NCBI GenBank assembly: GCA_034440635.1
Contig: JAOTON010002237.1
Span: 248,001-312,000 of the forward strand
Direction: 5' to 3'
Source of the DNA: Lepas anatifera
Lineage: Eukaryota > Arthropoda > Thecostraca > Lepadidae
DNA length: 64,000 nt
The notes beneath the pieces are model-generated. The model was not told where the DNA came from. It saw only the letters and a program-made list of their open reading frames with translations, and ran no database searches. Made by a program: the position numbers and the translations under genes. Below, piece after piece: positions 1 to 10,900 of this stretch (position 1 is its first letter; each line of letters opens with the position of its first letter).

Positions 1-769
1 ACATTACAGTCCCCATCTACTGGAAATCCTTACTTATACTTTGCGTAGCGCCGAAGTCACGTACTCTTTAAGGAGTAAATATTCATCAAAGAAGCAAACA
101 TAAAACCAAAGCTCAATGAAAAGGATATGGAAGTGTGCTCCAGGCGCTGTATGATGCCTATTCTGCGGACGGATGCTGCTGAGTAACCGCTGTTTTTCTG
201 TCCCTGATTGGTTGTATGGGAACAAATCACCAAAGGAAATAAGTACCCGATATATTAATTGCTTTGATTCAGTTTTTTTCCTAATTTTGCAACTGAACAT
301 GCGTACGCCCCTTCATCATATAGGGCTACGTTCATACATAGTGGTCATCTTCCCTTGTTCATTTAGTTTTTGTGCGCTGATAGCCGAAGTTTTTCATTCC
401 AAAATATTGAGGCACTTCTTGCGGCTAAATTTGTCCGGCCAGAACTGGCAAAGTCTCCGCTCTATTTTCTAACAAAAAATCCAAACTATAGGTCTGTTTT
501 TTCCGTCAGTACTTTTGTCATAAGCACATTTTGATTTGTGTGTTTCTTCAACTTTCTTTTCCGTACCCGATGAACCTAAAACAATTTTCTCCGAGGTATC
601 TGATCGTTAGAATATATTTCGGCTTTAAATCTCAGGCGGTATTTTTTATTATGTTTTAGATTTTCAAAGAAACGAATAAAACGGAGCTCATTAAAAGGGG
701 TATGGGAGTGTGCCCGGAGACTAATTACCTGTCCCGTAGACGGTCCTGCTTATCCAACCACTCACTTAC
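1..769. other. No gene seen
   Basis: AT-rich sequence with only short open frames and no recognised repeat or exon. Confidence 0.6.
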
Positions 770-1090
770 CCCTCTTCAGCACTTAGAGCGGTACCGAACC
801 CGGCACTTGGGCAACCCCACAAGAGCAGCACTTGTCCCCCAAACCAGTACTTTGGTCCCCGAAAATAGAATCTGGGAGCACCGTGAGGCTATCTCATGGG
901 CCCTTGGCACTTACTCTCGGGGTGCCCTGAGACTAACTCTTAGGGTTCCCTGAGGTAAACTCCAGGGGGCCTTTTTAGACCAACACCCGAAGGCACCCCT
1001 GATACTAACTTTTGAGAGGCCCCTGGTACTGATATTGCCCACTTAGACTGACACTCGAAGACACCAGTGACTGCGGAGCGTCCCGAATTT
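770..1090. repeat. Degenerate CTGAGACTAACTCTCGGGG array, left part
   Basis: Loosely repeated units of about 25-30 bp containing (C/G)TGAGACTAACTC and GGGGCCC. Strongly diverged. A matching part lies at 2230-2760, on the other side of the TTAA element. Confidence 0.7.
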
Positions 1091-1164
1091 GAGGGGGGCA
1101 CCATTAGCTTTTTAACCCATTTCATTCCAGCCAACGCCATACGGTTAGTGCTAGAATTTCTGAC

Positions 1165-2198
1165 TTAACCCTCGCCCCACCGGGGCCATCGATGGCCCCC
1201 CTAAGGTTTTTCCGGGATAGCAGAAAAACGAAGAGACGCAGCGCCGCGGCTGAGGGCTCTACCTCTCACTGCATCATTTTCCCACCATCCCTGAAATTTT
1301 TTACCCCGGGTCACCCAAGGTCAGGTCACCAGACGATGTCAACCAAGGTCACCTCACTTCAACTTTAGAGCTCTGTAAGAGCTACATTTCGGAGTTGATC
1401 AATTTGAAACTTCCTACACTTCATGACCCTTCCAGGGTCTACAACGTGTATATCCGGGATTTTTCAATTTCGTGCCCTGAGGTCAGGTCACGAGGTGACC
1501 TCTCCCATTGAAAAAGCATGGGGAAAAGCTGTCTTATGATCTAAAAGTCACAAAAGCGATTGAAAATGCTCAGCTTGATCAGAAAAGCGTTCTTAGACAC
1601 CCTTTCACGGATTCCAGGAGCCATATTTGCCCTTTGACCTTTCCAAGGTCATCCAAGGTCACCAGGGGTCAAAAATAGTATTTTGACAATAACTTTTGAC
1701 CTAATTAAGCTAGAGCGCTGAAACAAACACCATCGTGTTTGTCTTGTCACTGGCTTTCATTTGATATACGGCAAGGTCACTTTTTGACCTTTCGTGACCT
1801 CAGGTTATCTTAGGTCACGAGGTGACCTCTGGAGGTCAAACCACTGGCGGGAGGTCTTTACGTTTCGCATACCTGAAAAAGGACTGACAATTTCCTATCA
1901 AATGTACTTTACCAGATCTCAATAGCTCTAATGGCATAAGAGTTATGCCCAGTTTGCTTAAGCATTGCATATTTGAGTGAAAATAGCCGATCTTGACCTA
2001 ATTTGATCTCTGGAGGTCAAACCATTGACCTGAGCACTAAAACATGTGAAGTAATTTCTTACTGAATTCACGCGAGCTTTCTATTGCACTTTGTAGATTT
2101 GCGCTACCGCCCATATTTTCGGAGTTAAGAGGTAGGACCATCGATGGCCCCCCCGTGTGGCGAAGGTGGCGCTGGACCCCCGGTGGGGCGCGGGTTAA
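1165..2198. mobile_element. TTAA-flanked MITE with AGGTCA arrays, copy A
   Basis: Begins TTAACCCTCGCCCCACCGGG and ends CCCGGTGGGGCGCGGGTTAA. GGCCATCGATGGCC recurs near each end. The interior has many AGGTCA/TGACCT hexamers, often as adjacent pairs (AAGGTCAGGTCA). No coding frame. It sits between two parts of a degenerate CTGAGACT array. Confidence 0.75.
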
Positions 2199-2229
2199 GG
2201 GGGACATGATGCCCCAGTGCCGCCGCCAG

Positions 2230-2760
2230 TGGAAGGCACCCCTGAGAATAACTCTCGCGGCTCCTGAGATTAGTTCTCCTGGGAGGGGGAGGGTCCTGAG
2301 ACTGACGCTCGGAGGCACCTCTGAAACTAATTCTCGGGACCCCAGATCAGCACTCAGGAGTTCCTAAGGCTAACTCTCGGGCGGAGGGGGGCGGCAGGAG
2401 GGACTGAGACTGACTTCCAGGGGTCTCTGAGACTGACTCTCAAGGGCCCCCTTAGACCAGAACTCGATGAACCCGTGATGAACTCGTTGCTCTCGGGGCC
2501 TCTCCAGATTACCTTTCGGGGCCCCTAGACCGACACTCCTCGGCACCTTGCTGATCCACCTCGGAGACTAACTTTCCGAATGCTCCATGGGCCAGTAGAC
2601 TGACTTTCGCAGGCACCTTGGGACTAAAACTCAGGTCCCCATCTCCCCTGAGACTATATCTCAGGGCTCCTGGGATGACTTCCCGGGAGGCTTTAGAGAC
2701 TAACTCTCGCGGGGCCCCAGTGTAGCTGTTGGGGTCTCCCAAACTGTCTCTCGGGGCCCC
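2230..2760. repeat. Degenerate CTGAGACTAACTCTCGGGG array, right part
   Basis: Same loose repeat as at 770-1090 (for example CCTGAGACTGACGCTCGG and CTGAGACTGACTCTCAAGG). Open frames here are by-products of the repeat. Confidence 0.7.
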
Positions 2761-3559
2761 TAATCAAGAATCCTTTGCACTGGTTGAAATCTGCCCAAGG
2801 GGGCCACGGGCCCCACTCATCTAGGTACAACACTGATCCAGCTCTAGTGCCATTAATATTCTGTAACGGATAGTGAGCCCTAGGGTCGAAAAGAAAGTGA
2901 GAACAAAACACAGCTCGACTATTTCTTAACAAATGGTAGCAATCTAGTTTCAAGCAGCTTGATGAATTTGGAACTGTGTCAGTTGAGATTGCGTTGCCTT
3001 TGTTAAGGTGTATGAGCGAGATATGTCCTCTCTGAAACGGAGCGTTTACGCTGGTTCTGACTTATCGTTTCCGGTTCGTTTCCCAGCGGTTCGTTTCCCA
3101 GTGCAGCTCCGACGCCCCGAGGGTCACGGCGACCCTCCGCCTGCACAAGGCGTGAAGGGCGGGGCGAGCGCGGGACCCTGTTTTTAGTCTGAATACCGGC
3201 TCAGTTGGTTTGTTTTCTTGCTCATTTACCTTTGTTTCTGAACGATTCCGAGTTCAATTGACGAACTTGACACATATTGCTAATGTTGTGTCACCAAAAC
3301 ATTAAACTGTTGAAGTGGGGAGGGAAGGAACAACGGGCGCTTTAGCTTCACCGATGAAACGTCTGTCCTCTAAGCTAAAATGTTTCTAGATAACGCAACA
3401 ATTTGCCAAAACTCAACCCGCTCATTATGAGTACTGCACTCTGGTTTTCCCTAACACAAACTAACTTGTTTCGCCTAATCCTGCACTTCTAAAACGAACA
3501 ACAAACATCCTGCCAGTTCCATTCGGTTTCAAAACAAAGCCTAGGTGCTGGGTCCAAAC
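2761..3559. other. No gene seen
   Basis: Unique-looking sequence with no conserved exon, repeat or RNA gene that I can identify. Confidence 0.6.
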
Positions 3560-4260
3560 CAGCGCTGCTCTCAATCACCCCAGCGCCCCTACCCACCTCT
3601 GGGACCGGGCGAGACTAACTGGCGCTGACAGATGAGGGCTGATCCCGGAGCTGCCGGCCGACGTCGCATGTGCGCCGCGTTTGCGGAAGCAAAGTGTTCG
3701 ACGTCGGCTGCCGACGCTGACAAATGCTCGGTAGGCGCCGCGCAGCTGCTCCGGCGGGACTGGAACTACTGCAGTCGATGTTGCACGAAATCTCGAAAAA
3801 TCAGCCCAACCCACGCCGGCTCTGGTCAGAAGGGCAGCGCTCTGGCGCAAGGCTTTTGCTTGTTTCTGTTTCAGAATACGAATACACATTACAAATAGAG
3901 AATACACGAACGGAATTTCTTATAATTATCTCCAAAACGTGCCAGCGATCTCCGTGGGAGCGGTGACGTGTCACAAATGACAAGTGTGCCACCCCACCGG
4001 AAACGGTGGCAAAAGCGCGCGCCGCACCAGCTGCGCGGGAAGTGCGACTACGGTGGCGCTTTAGAGATGTGCGCCGGCGCGCGCCAGCTGAGCGTTTTTG
4101 CACGTGCACGATTCCTCACTTCCGGCTCTGGAGACCCGCTATTTCCTGCCCTCAAAATTTTTCCCTCGCGTGGCTGCTGGACTAAATTTGGATATTCTTC
4201 TATGATCATACAAATTGTTTTAGCTATCTCCGAAAATAGTTTTCATGAGAGTTAAGGCGA
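3560..4260. promoter_or_regulatory. CpG-dense region without a recognised gene
   Basis: Many CG dinucleotides in AT-richer surroundings, with GCGCGCGCC and a CACTTCCGG (ETS-like) motif near 4118. Short overlapping open frames on both strands are not conserved-looking. It may be a promoter region; direction unknown. Confidence 0.3.
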
Positions 4261-4643
4261 CGCCATGGCTGTACGGAACAAAGCAGTAACTCCTGCGTTA
4301 TCTCGCGAGGCCGTTGTGGGGCCGTTATCCGAGGACATTGGGCGACCGCGTGGGTACCGGTCCCGACCATTTCTTCATTTCAACCGGAGCCTCGGAGACA
4401 AAGCTGCCACGGCTGTATCCCAGTCTAGCTAGAGGTATTTGCGGGAGGATTACAAACTGGTAATTGATAGCAAGGGTAGTGACGGGTCTAGGCGAGTGGT
4501 TTGTTTTTTTCGTCAGGGGAGGGGGCTGGGAGAAGGAGGCCAAATATTAAAAAAACAAATCGTGTTTTTGCAGGAAATTTGAGCAAATCTGGGGGTGATG
4601 GCAGAAATGTACAGTACACCCCCCCCCACCCCGGTGGGTCGGC

Positions 4644-4985
4644 CGGTTACTGATCGGTCCGTGTACGCCGGTGTACTAATTGGTCCGTGTACGCCGGTGT
4701 ACTGATCGGTCCGTGTACGCCGGTGTACTAATCGGTCCGTGTACGCCGGTGTACTGATCGGTCCGTGTACGCCGGTGTACTGATCGGTCTGTGTACGCCG
4801 GTGTACTAATTGGTCCGTGTACGCCGGTGTACTAATCGGTCCGTGTACGCCGGTGTACTGATCGGTCCGTGTACGCCGTGATGGGTCGGCCGGTGTACTG
4901 ATCGGTCCTGAACGCCGCCCCCGATGGGTCGGTCGGTGTACTGATGAGTCTGTGTACGCCCCCTCCCCCAATGTGTCGGCCGGTG
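4644..4985. repeat. 26-bp minisatellite, left part
   Basis: Tandem copies of a 26-bp unit built on GGTCCGTGTACGCCGGTGTA followed by CTGATC or CTAATC. Later copies become irregular (CGATGGGTCGGCCGG). The same repeat resumes at 7571, so a transposon has split one array. Confidence 0.93.
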
Positions 4986-5697
4986 TAGGGGAGAGTGCCC
5001 TGATTGCGCACCCCTGCCTAATTGCGCCACTCGCTATATCTCCCATCCTGCTGGTGTGATCCTCACAAGAATATCTTCATCGCAATTGGCAGTGCTAGAT
5101 TTAGGTGGCATGGTGTTTTCCTGCACGAGAGTTGAATGATGTAATTGTGTCAATTGTTTGAAAAATTATATTAGTTTCCTTAACATATTTGATATGAATA
5201 GATTGTGTGTTACTGCTCCTCATTGCTCAGGGACCCTGGCATGAGGAATTGACCCCGGTCACGCTCACCAGAGGCGCTAGTGTGCTCTCCAAGATGGCCG
5301 CGAAAGAGGGACTCCGAAAGGTAAACAACGTTAGTGGGCCCCGGGAATAGCATGGTAAGCGGTGAATTATACGTGTCTTTTGTTTGGTATGTGGCAGCGG
5401 CTTATAACCAGCCACTGCGGAAGGCAGAGAAGAATCCAAATTCGAAGAGTTTTTGGTCCCAAGGAGCAAAGCTTGTAGTCAGCATCAGGTTGAAGTTTGC
5501 TGCCCCCACTTCTTTACCGGTGGCGACGCTTGTGTTTGGAAACGCATTTTCCATCGTACATTCAAACTGGAATTTCAGACAGCTTGAAACAAATAAAGGC
5601 GTATATCTACCGAATTATTTCAAGATGTCAGTTTTCCGGGCTAAAAGGAATGCAGCCACAGGCGGATCCAGCGGGACGGCAAAGTGGGCACATGCCC

Positions 5698-5929
5698 CAT
5701 AGGCAGATCCAGGGGCCAAAGGGAGTATGTGCCCCCACCATCGACCCTCGGCGCCCCCTGAAATGGCCACGCCCCTGAAATTTCGCTTCCCACCACCACC
5801 CCCTCCCAGGATACGAAAGTTGGCTCCCACCGATAGGGTTTTGCTCCCATCCGATACGGTTTCCCGGTCAAGAATGGTGCGCCGCCCCCGGAAAGGTGCC
5901 CCTGATCGGCAATCCTGGATCCGCCTATG
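5698..5929. mobile_element. hAT-like MITE (GGCGGATCCAGG type), nested
   Basis: Terminal inverted repeats CATAGGCAGATCCAGG and CCTGGATCCGCCTATG. A second related end (CACAGGCGGATCCAG) begins about 40 bases upstream. No clear 8-bp duplication is seen, so the assignment rests on the terminal motif shared with copies at 19558 and 62108. Confidence 0.6.
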
Positions 5930-6227
5930 ATGACGGCCCAAGGATTAAGGCTTACTCCTGCTAGAAGCAGGCTCAGGGAGTGGAAGGAGGCATAAGCGGA
6001 ACTGGAGATTGCCTCACAGCCAGTCTGCAAAGTATGGCAGCAGGCCAGACGAGTCGCACTCTCGCACCACCAGCCTCCAAAAATTCGCACCAATCTGACA
6101 CATACCAGGGAAAAATGCACCCATTCCTACCCCTACAATGCAATGCTACCTCAATAATTAGTCAGTTAAGGACTTTTATAAGGCACCTCCTGTGTCTTAA
6201 TGGCCATTCAGCCATTATTTGTTTAGT

Positions 6228-6590
6228 TTAAGTGTCACTAACCTCGCAAATTCGCACCAGGTTGATAAAGTTCGCACCACTCGGTCCCGTCTCCAAGGGA
6301 ACTCGCACGGACGAGATCTCGTCGAAAATGCCACACTTTGCACACTGGCCACACAGCCGCTTACCAGGTGGATGTGAATGGAAGTCAGATGGCTGAAAAT
6401 TTCTGCAACAGACAGCAGCATTTGAGCCCATCGTCTTCCCAATTCTCAGTTTCGACTTCCACTGCTTGGACAGTACCTTATCCTGAGGAAACTTGTGAAA
6501 GCTGAGACTTGGACACTTTCTTCGGAAGGATACACACTGAAGAACGCAGCAGTTCTGATTGGATGTAATGGTTATCCGTCTCACCTCCAT
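6228..6590 (-). pseudogene. Decayed THAP-type zinc-finger open frame in the TIR element
   Basis: From an internal ATG at 6590 the frame reads MEVRRITITSNQNCCVLQCV, then SLSFHKFPQDKVLSKQWK and VCCRNFQPSDF. This matches the THAP layout: a CxxxC pair, a FHxFP motif, an invariant Trp, then VCxxHFxxxDF. The expected histidine is Asn here and the terminal AVPTF-type box is absent, so it is probably degenerate. THAP domains are the DNA-binding part of P-element and Kolobok transposases. It could be the first exon of this element's transposase. Confidence 0.55.
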
Positions 6591-7570
6591 TTTCTTTGAA
6601 CTTTCCAAGATTATAACAAACAAGAAAATAACGCTAGTCTTCAATATTCACGTCCACCCAACATGAACTACACTTTTTCAGAGCAACGAGTTCACCACGA
6701 CTGAAAATAAACGTTCAAAATCTATATCGCCTTCAACAATGCGCCGGATATGAGGCAGCCACGCCAGACGTCAGTCCCTCTACTGGCGTTTTCAAAAACC
6801 GCCAGGTGCCAACACTTTCGATGACCGAGGCCAATTGTATCGTATTTATAGAACATTTCTCTTTTGTGCCATTCGCGCTGTTTTTGATAGTGTTACGTAT
6901 TTGTAGAGTCATTTTTGGATCCAATGAGCACAAGTCCTATTTGCGCCCCCGGCGGCCGCCCTGAGTGCGCCAGGCTGTCGCATTCCGGAGCAATTATTGA
7001 TGCATTACGATCAAGCGGCGTTGTTGCGCTCACACTTGAGTTTATGTATGTAAGCGCACAGTTGAAATACAAAGACCCGAATAAACATTACTTTGAAAAT
7101 TCCTAGAACAAGGGAAAATATTTGGCAAAAGACAGCGGGATGATAATACAGCTCCAATAATATCAAATCCGTGGGAGACCAATCAGCCCAGGTTCCATCA
7201 GGACCATTTATACCATACGATATCTACAAAAACATAATTGAGTCATAAATCAAAGCCCATACGACGAGAGGCACACATAAATTCCAACAATACGCTTTTA
7301 CCTGCATAACATCCTAGCGAAACAACAACGACGCAATTAGGACCATATGGTGGCGCTTTTAGGGCAGGGGTATCCTTATTGCGCCTTTTGTAGCCTTCCG
7401 GGGAAAATATTATTATAAATTGTACAGGTCGCGCAACCAACTATAAAGGACGAAACTTGCAGAGAAATGATCATTGACGACGTCTACAAAAAACCAACAT
7501 TGTAGGTCGCACACTCTCTTAGCAATTCAGTGTTTTCCTTAACGTGGCGCAATATCGGCACTCTCCCCTA

Positions 7571-7817
7571 CTGCGGTCCGTGTACGCCGTGATGGGTCGG
7601 CCGGTGTACTGATCGGTCCGTGTGTACGCCGCCCCGATGGGTCGGTCGTGTACTGATGAGTCTGTGTACGCTGCCCCCGATGGGTCGGCCGGTGTACTGA
7701 TCGGTCCGTGTACGCCGTGTACTGACCGGTCAGTGTTCGCCCCCCTCCCCGATGGGTCGGCCGGTGTACTGATGGGTCCGTGTACGACGTGTACTGATCG
7801 GTCCGTGTACGCGGCAG
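7571..7817. repeat. 26-bp minisatellite, right part
   Basis: Continuation of the GGTCCGTGTACGCC repeat after the transposon at 4988-7568. It runs directly into the acceptor of the first visible spg exon. Confidence 0.9.
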
Positions 7818-7902
7818 GAGACTCGGTCTGGACCTGGTGCCCAGAGTGGACGGCTGTATGGTGGACCCCGAGAAGATATCCGTGGTGGCACTACACCGAC
7901 TG
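7818..7902 (+). CDS. spg: spg exon 1 in window (post-SH3 helical segment)
   Basis: Reads RLGLDLVPRVDG then CMVDPEKISVVALHRL, aligning with the segment just after the SH3 domain in DOCK-B proteins. One base of a split codon precedes AGA, and the exon ends in phase 0 at CTG|GTAAGC. The acceptor GCGGCAG directly abuts the 26-bp minisatellite and has no pyrimidine tract, so the 5' boundary is the least certain of the gene. Confidence 0.85.
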
Positions 7903-10900
7903 GTAAGCTGCAAGTAATTGTAAACTGATGTTTGAAGGATGAATCAATGCTTTACTGCTCTCTTTCTGCAATGCGAAGGTAAAAATTCCAAATAATGCGG
8001 TAAAGAGTGTCCATCGCGGTGAAATAACTTTCCACACAGCTGCATTGAATCCTCTCCTTTTATCACTTACAGAATTTGTTCGCCGTTTCTTGGTCGAGCT
8101 GGTTCTGATCATTGCTGTACCCCGGCCTCGTATCAATGCAAAAGCTGCCTGAAAATCGTTATTAAATCGACTATTCGTTGACCGGTTTTCACTGAGTGTA
8201 ATTAAAACGTGCTGCCTGGCTGCACGCCGAGCCGTGCGCAGGCTTCATTGATCTGCAATGAATGGGTGTTGCACCACTTCGTTGACGTTGGTTATCGGCA
8301 TTTGACAAACCAGCAAAGACCGGTAATTACTGTCGTAAAAAACGTCTGTAAAAAGACGGGCAACAGGTGAAAAGAAAGTGTTTCAAACCGGGCACCAGTT
8401 TTTTTTCAAACAAGGTTACCTATGTATTATTTCAAAGCGAGAACGGACTATCAGAACAAGACTTATAGTGTTTCCTGCCAGATGACGGGGATTGTGTCGG
8501 AACTTGTTGCTTCGAATGATTTCAAACCCATCTGAATGAGCTCATTACTCTTTTAAATTCATGAATTGTAACATCCAGCATAAGCTTTCAAAGATGGGAA
8601 ATATTTAGACCAAGTTTTCCCTTAATTCCTCAGAGTTAAGCTACAACACACTTCCTCTTGCCTTATTGCGATTCTCTGTGCTCTGTTTCAGCATTCTGAC
8701 AGCCTGGAGACATCGCAAGGAATGTCGGTACGTGCGCCTGGCCAGCATCCAATCAGACGACAGTGAGATTTTTAACCACCAATCAGATCTGCTCATCAAC
8801 CGTTGTTACAGTCAAACTTTGGTCCTACTGTATTTTCCCTAAAAAATATTTTTGATGAGTTTAACGCATCCAACCCTTGTCGCTTACCTTTCAGCTTACC
8901 GTTTAAGTGAAACAATTTGAATTTAATTTCAGTTTAATTTTTTCACTGAATATTTCCGACCCTCTTCTGCCTCTTCGCTTGTCATTGGCTGTGACGTGCG
9001 CTCAGGTTCGGGGCACGCTACGGAAAAAGAAGAGCGACGCCGTGGCAGAGCAAAGCCACAACCTGTTCGTGACGTTGAAGGAGTTTGGTTACGTGGTTGG
9101 GGAGGACGTCCAGCTGTACTTCTCCCTATACGACGCCCAGGAGAGCCGAATCGTCAGGTGAGGATCGCAACCCCAGTGTTCGAATTCGACCATATTGATT
9201 ACAAATTCCAACTGAAATGCTGCTGATCGGACTGTTAATAATGAATTGCATCTACAAGAATCGGCCATGTGACCTGACTCGTATGCTATTTTAATTCCGA
9301 ATGATCAAACAGCAAGTTTTACACATCAGATGAAATATCAGTTTGGTGTTTGTATGTTGTTGAACTTTAAGAAACACAATCATATTTCTTGTTGTTTCAT
9401 GGTTTTATGGAGCCACGTCGCAGTCACACTGTTAATTTTCTGTTGTTTCATCAGCTCGTTTACAATAGCGTAAGGGATCGTCTCCCGACAGGTTGTGATG
9501 ATGCCTTTATTGCAGTTCAGCCGTGTGAATAGCTGCGTCTGTGAGCGTGTGTTTGTTTTGATTACTGTGTGCTGAGTTTGAATGTACGCCGTTGTTTTGG
9601 AAACATGATTTAGTAGCTTACATTGCAACCTTGTGTGAGTAACGGCAACGGCCACCTGGCTTGTCGTTCATCAGATGTAACAGGGTTCGAAGTCGTGTCT
9701 TGAACCGTCTTGATCTGTGTGTTTCCTGCTGTGAGTTTGGCTAGCTCTTGAAAGAGAAATGTAATACCGAGAGATTATCTATAATGATGCAGCCTCTCAA
9801 ATGATAGTAAATCCGACGGAACCTCTCGTCAGATTTATTGATTATTTGTATCTTTTTGCTCAGAGAACCGTACTTTAGGAGTTAAGGGCGAGTATTTTTG
9901 ATAATGATTTGTTTTAGGAGGGGGGGTGGCTTATTTGAAATAACGTCGATAACTACTATATCAAAAGGGATTGTATGATTTAAGGTGTCTTTTGGCCTTC
10001 CCTTTGTTGTGCTCCATGAAGCCAATTTAACTCCTTAAAAGGAAGCCTAAAACGATGGAAAACAAATTTCACACTCATTCGACGTTTTATTTGAGCTGCC
10101 AGGACACCTCCAAAGAGATAAAAATCCACACCCCTGGTAGGAGTGTGGCTACACCTTCATCATCCCAGCCTTAACAATAACTGTGTAATTATTAATTTAT
10201 TATTTCAATTGTTGCCTGGTTGCAATAACGCTGCCTTTTTACCGGGCAGCGAGAGGTTTCTGGTACACATTTGTCGGGATGGAAGGACAGACCTCTTCAA
10301 CCAGCCAAACACCAACACCTCCACTCTGTTTACGGTGAGCTTTCAATGACTGCGTAGTGTACTATTAATATGAAGGTATAAGTGATGCCCTGCCCCTTTC
10401 GCCGTCTGATTGTGAAATCCTCTGACTCATGCCGGTGCAGGTCTCCAGTCAGTTGCGTGGCGAGACTGTTTTCCGGCCGTGGTTCGTGACGTCTTTCGTT
10501 TACCCTTGCCACAGCCAACTCATATAATACCACTGTCGGAGAATGCAGGAAAGCAGAGGTATGTCCGTTCTACATCCGGGAGAACTGACCGCGGCTCTGC
10601 ATGCCATCTGGCACAGAATAAGTGCAATACCAGATTATTCTGTTGTCGCTGCTTTACGCTGTTTTGCTCTTGTTATCTTTGGGAAACATTCCTTGCGCAA
10701 TTTCCAAAATTGTTGACACCCTCGGCATGCACGATTCAGGATACGGAGGTGAAAAGTAGTAAAAACTACATTGGCATTGAATATTGCATCGTTAGTAAAA
10801 CTATTCAATGTTAGACGCCACTCCGAGAATTAGTTGAAGGCTGAAACAAGTTGTACGGGACTACACATTCTCCGGTGATTTTCGCGTGTTTCCCCGCTGG

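Larger units (their letters stand above)
4988..7568. mobile_element. 2.58-kb TIR DNA transposon, TA target site, with THAP relic
   Basis: The ends are inverted: GGGGAGAGTGCC at the left and GGCACTCTCCCC at the right, followed on the inner side by TTGCGC motifs. TA flanks both ends (4986-4987, 7569-7570). Removing the element rejoins the minisatellite as GGTGTACTG. Inside are a THAP-like open frame on the minus strand and a nested hAT-like MITE. No full transposase is readable, so the copy is non-autonomous or decayed. The superfamily is not settled. Confidence 0.8.

Noticed and set aside
4644..4985. CRISPR array
   Set aside because: Repeats are contiguous with no unique spacers, and the genome is eukaryotic.
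4513..5046. 177-residue minus-strand open frame with repeated VHRRTRTDQYT-like text
   Set aside because: Product of the 26-bp minisatellite; no start context or domain.
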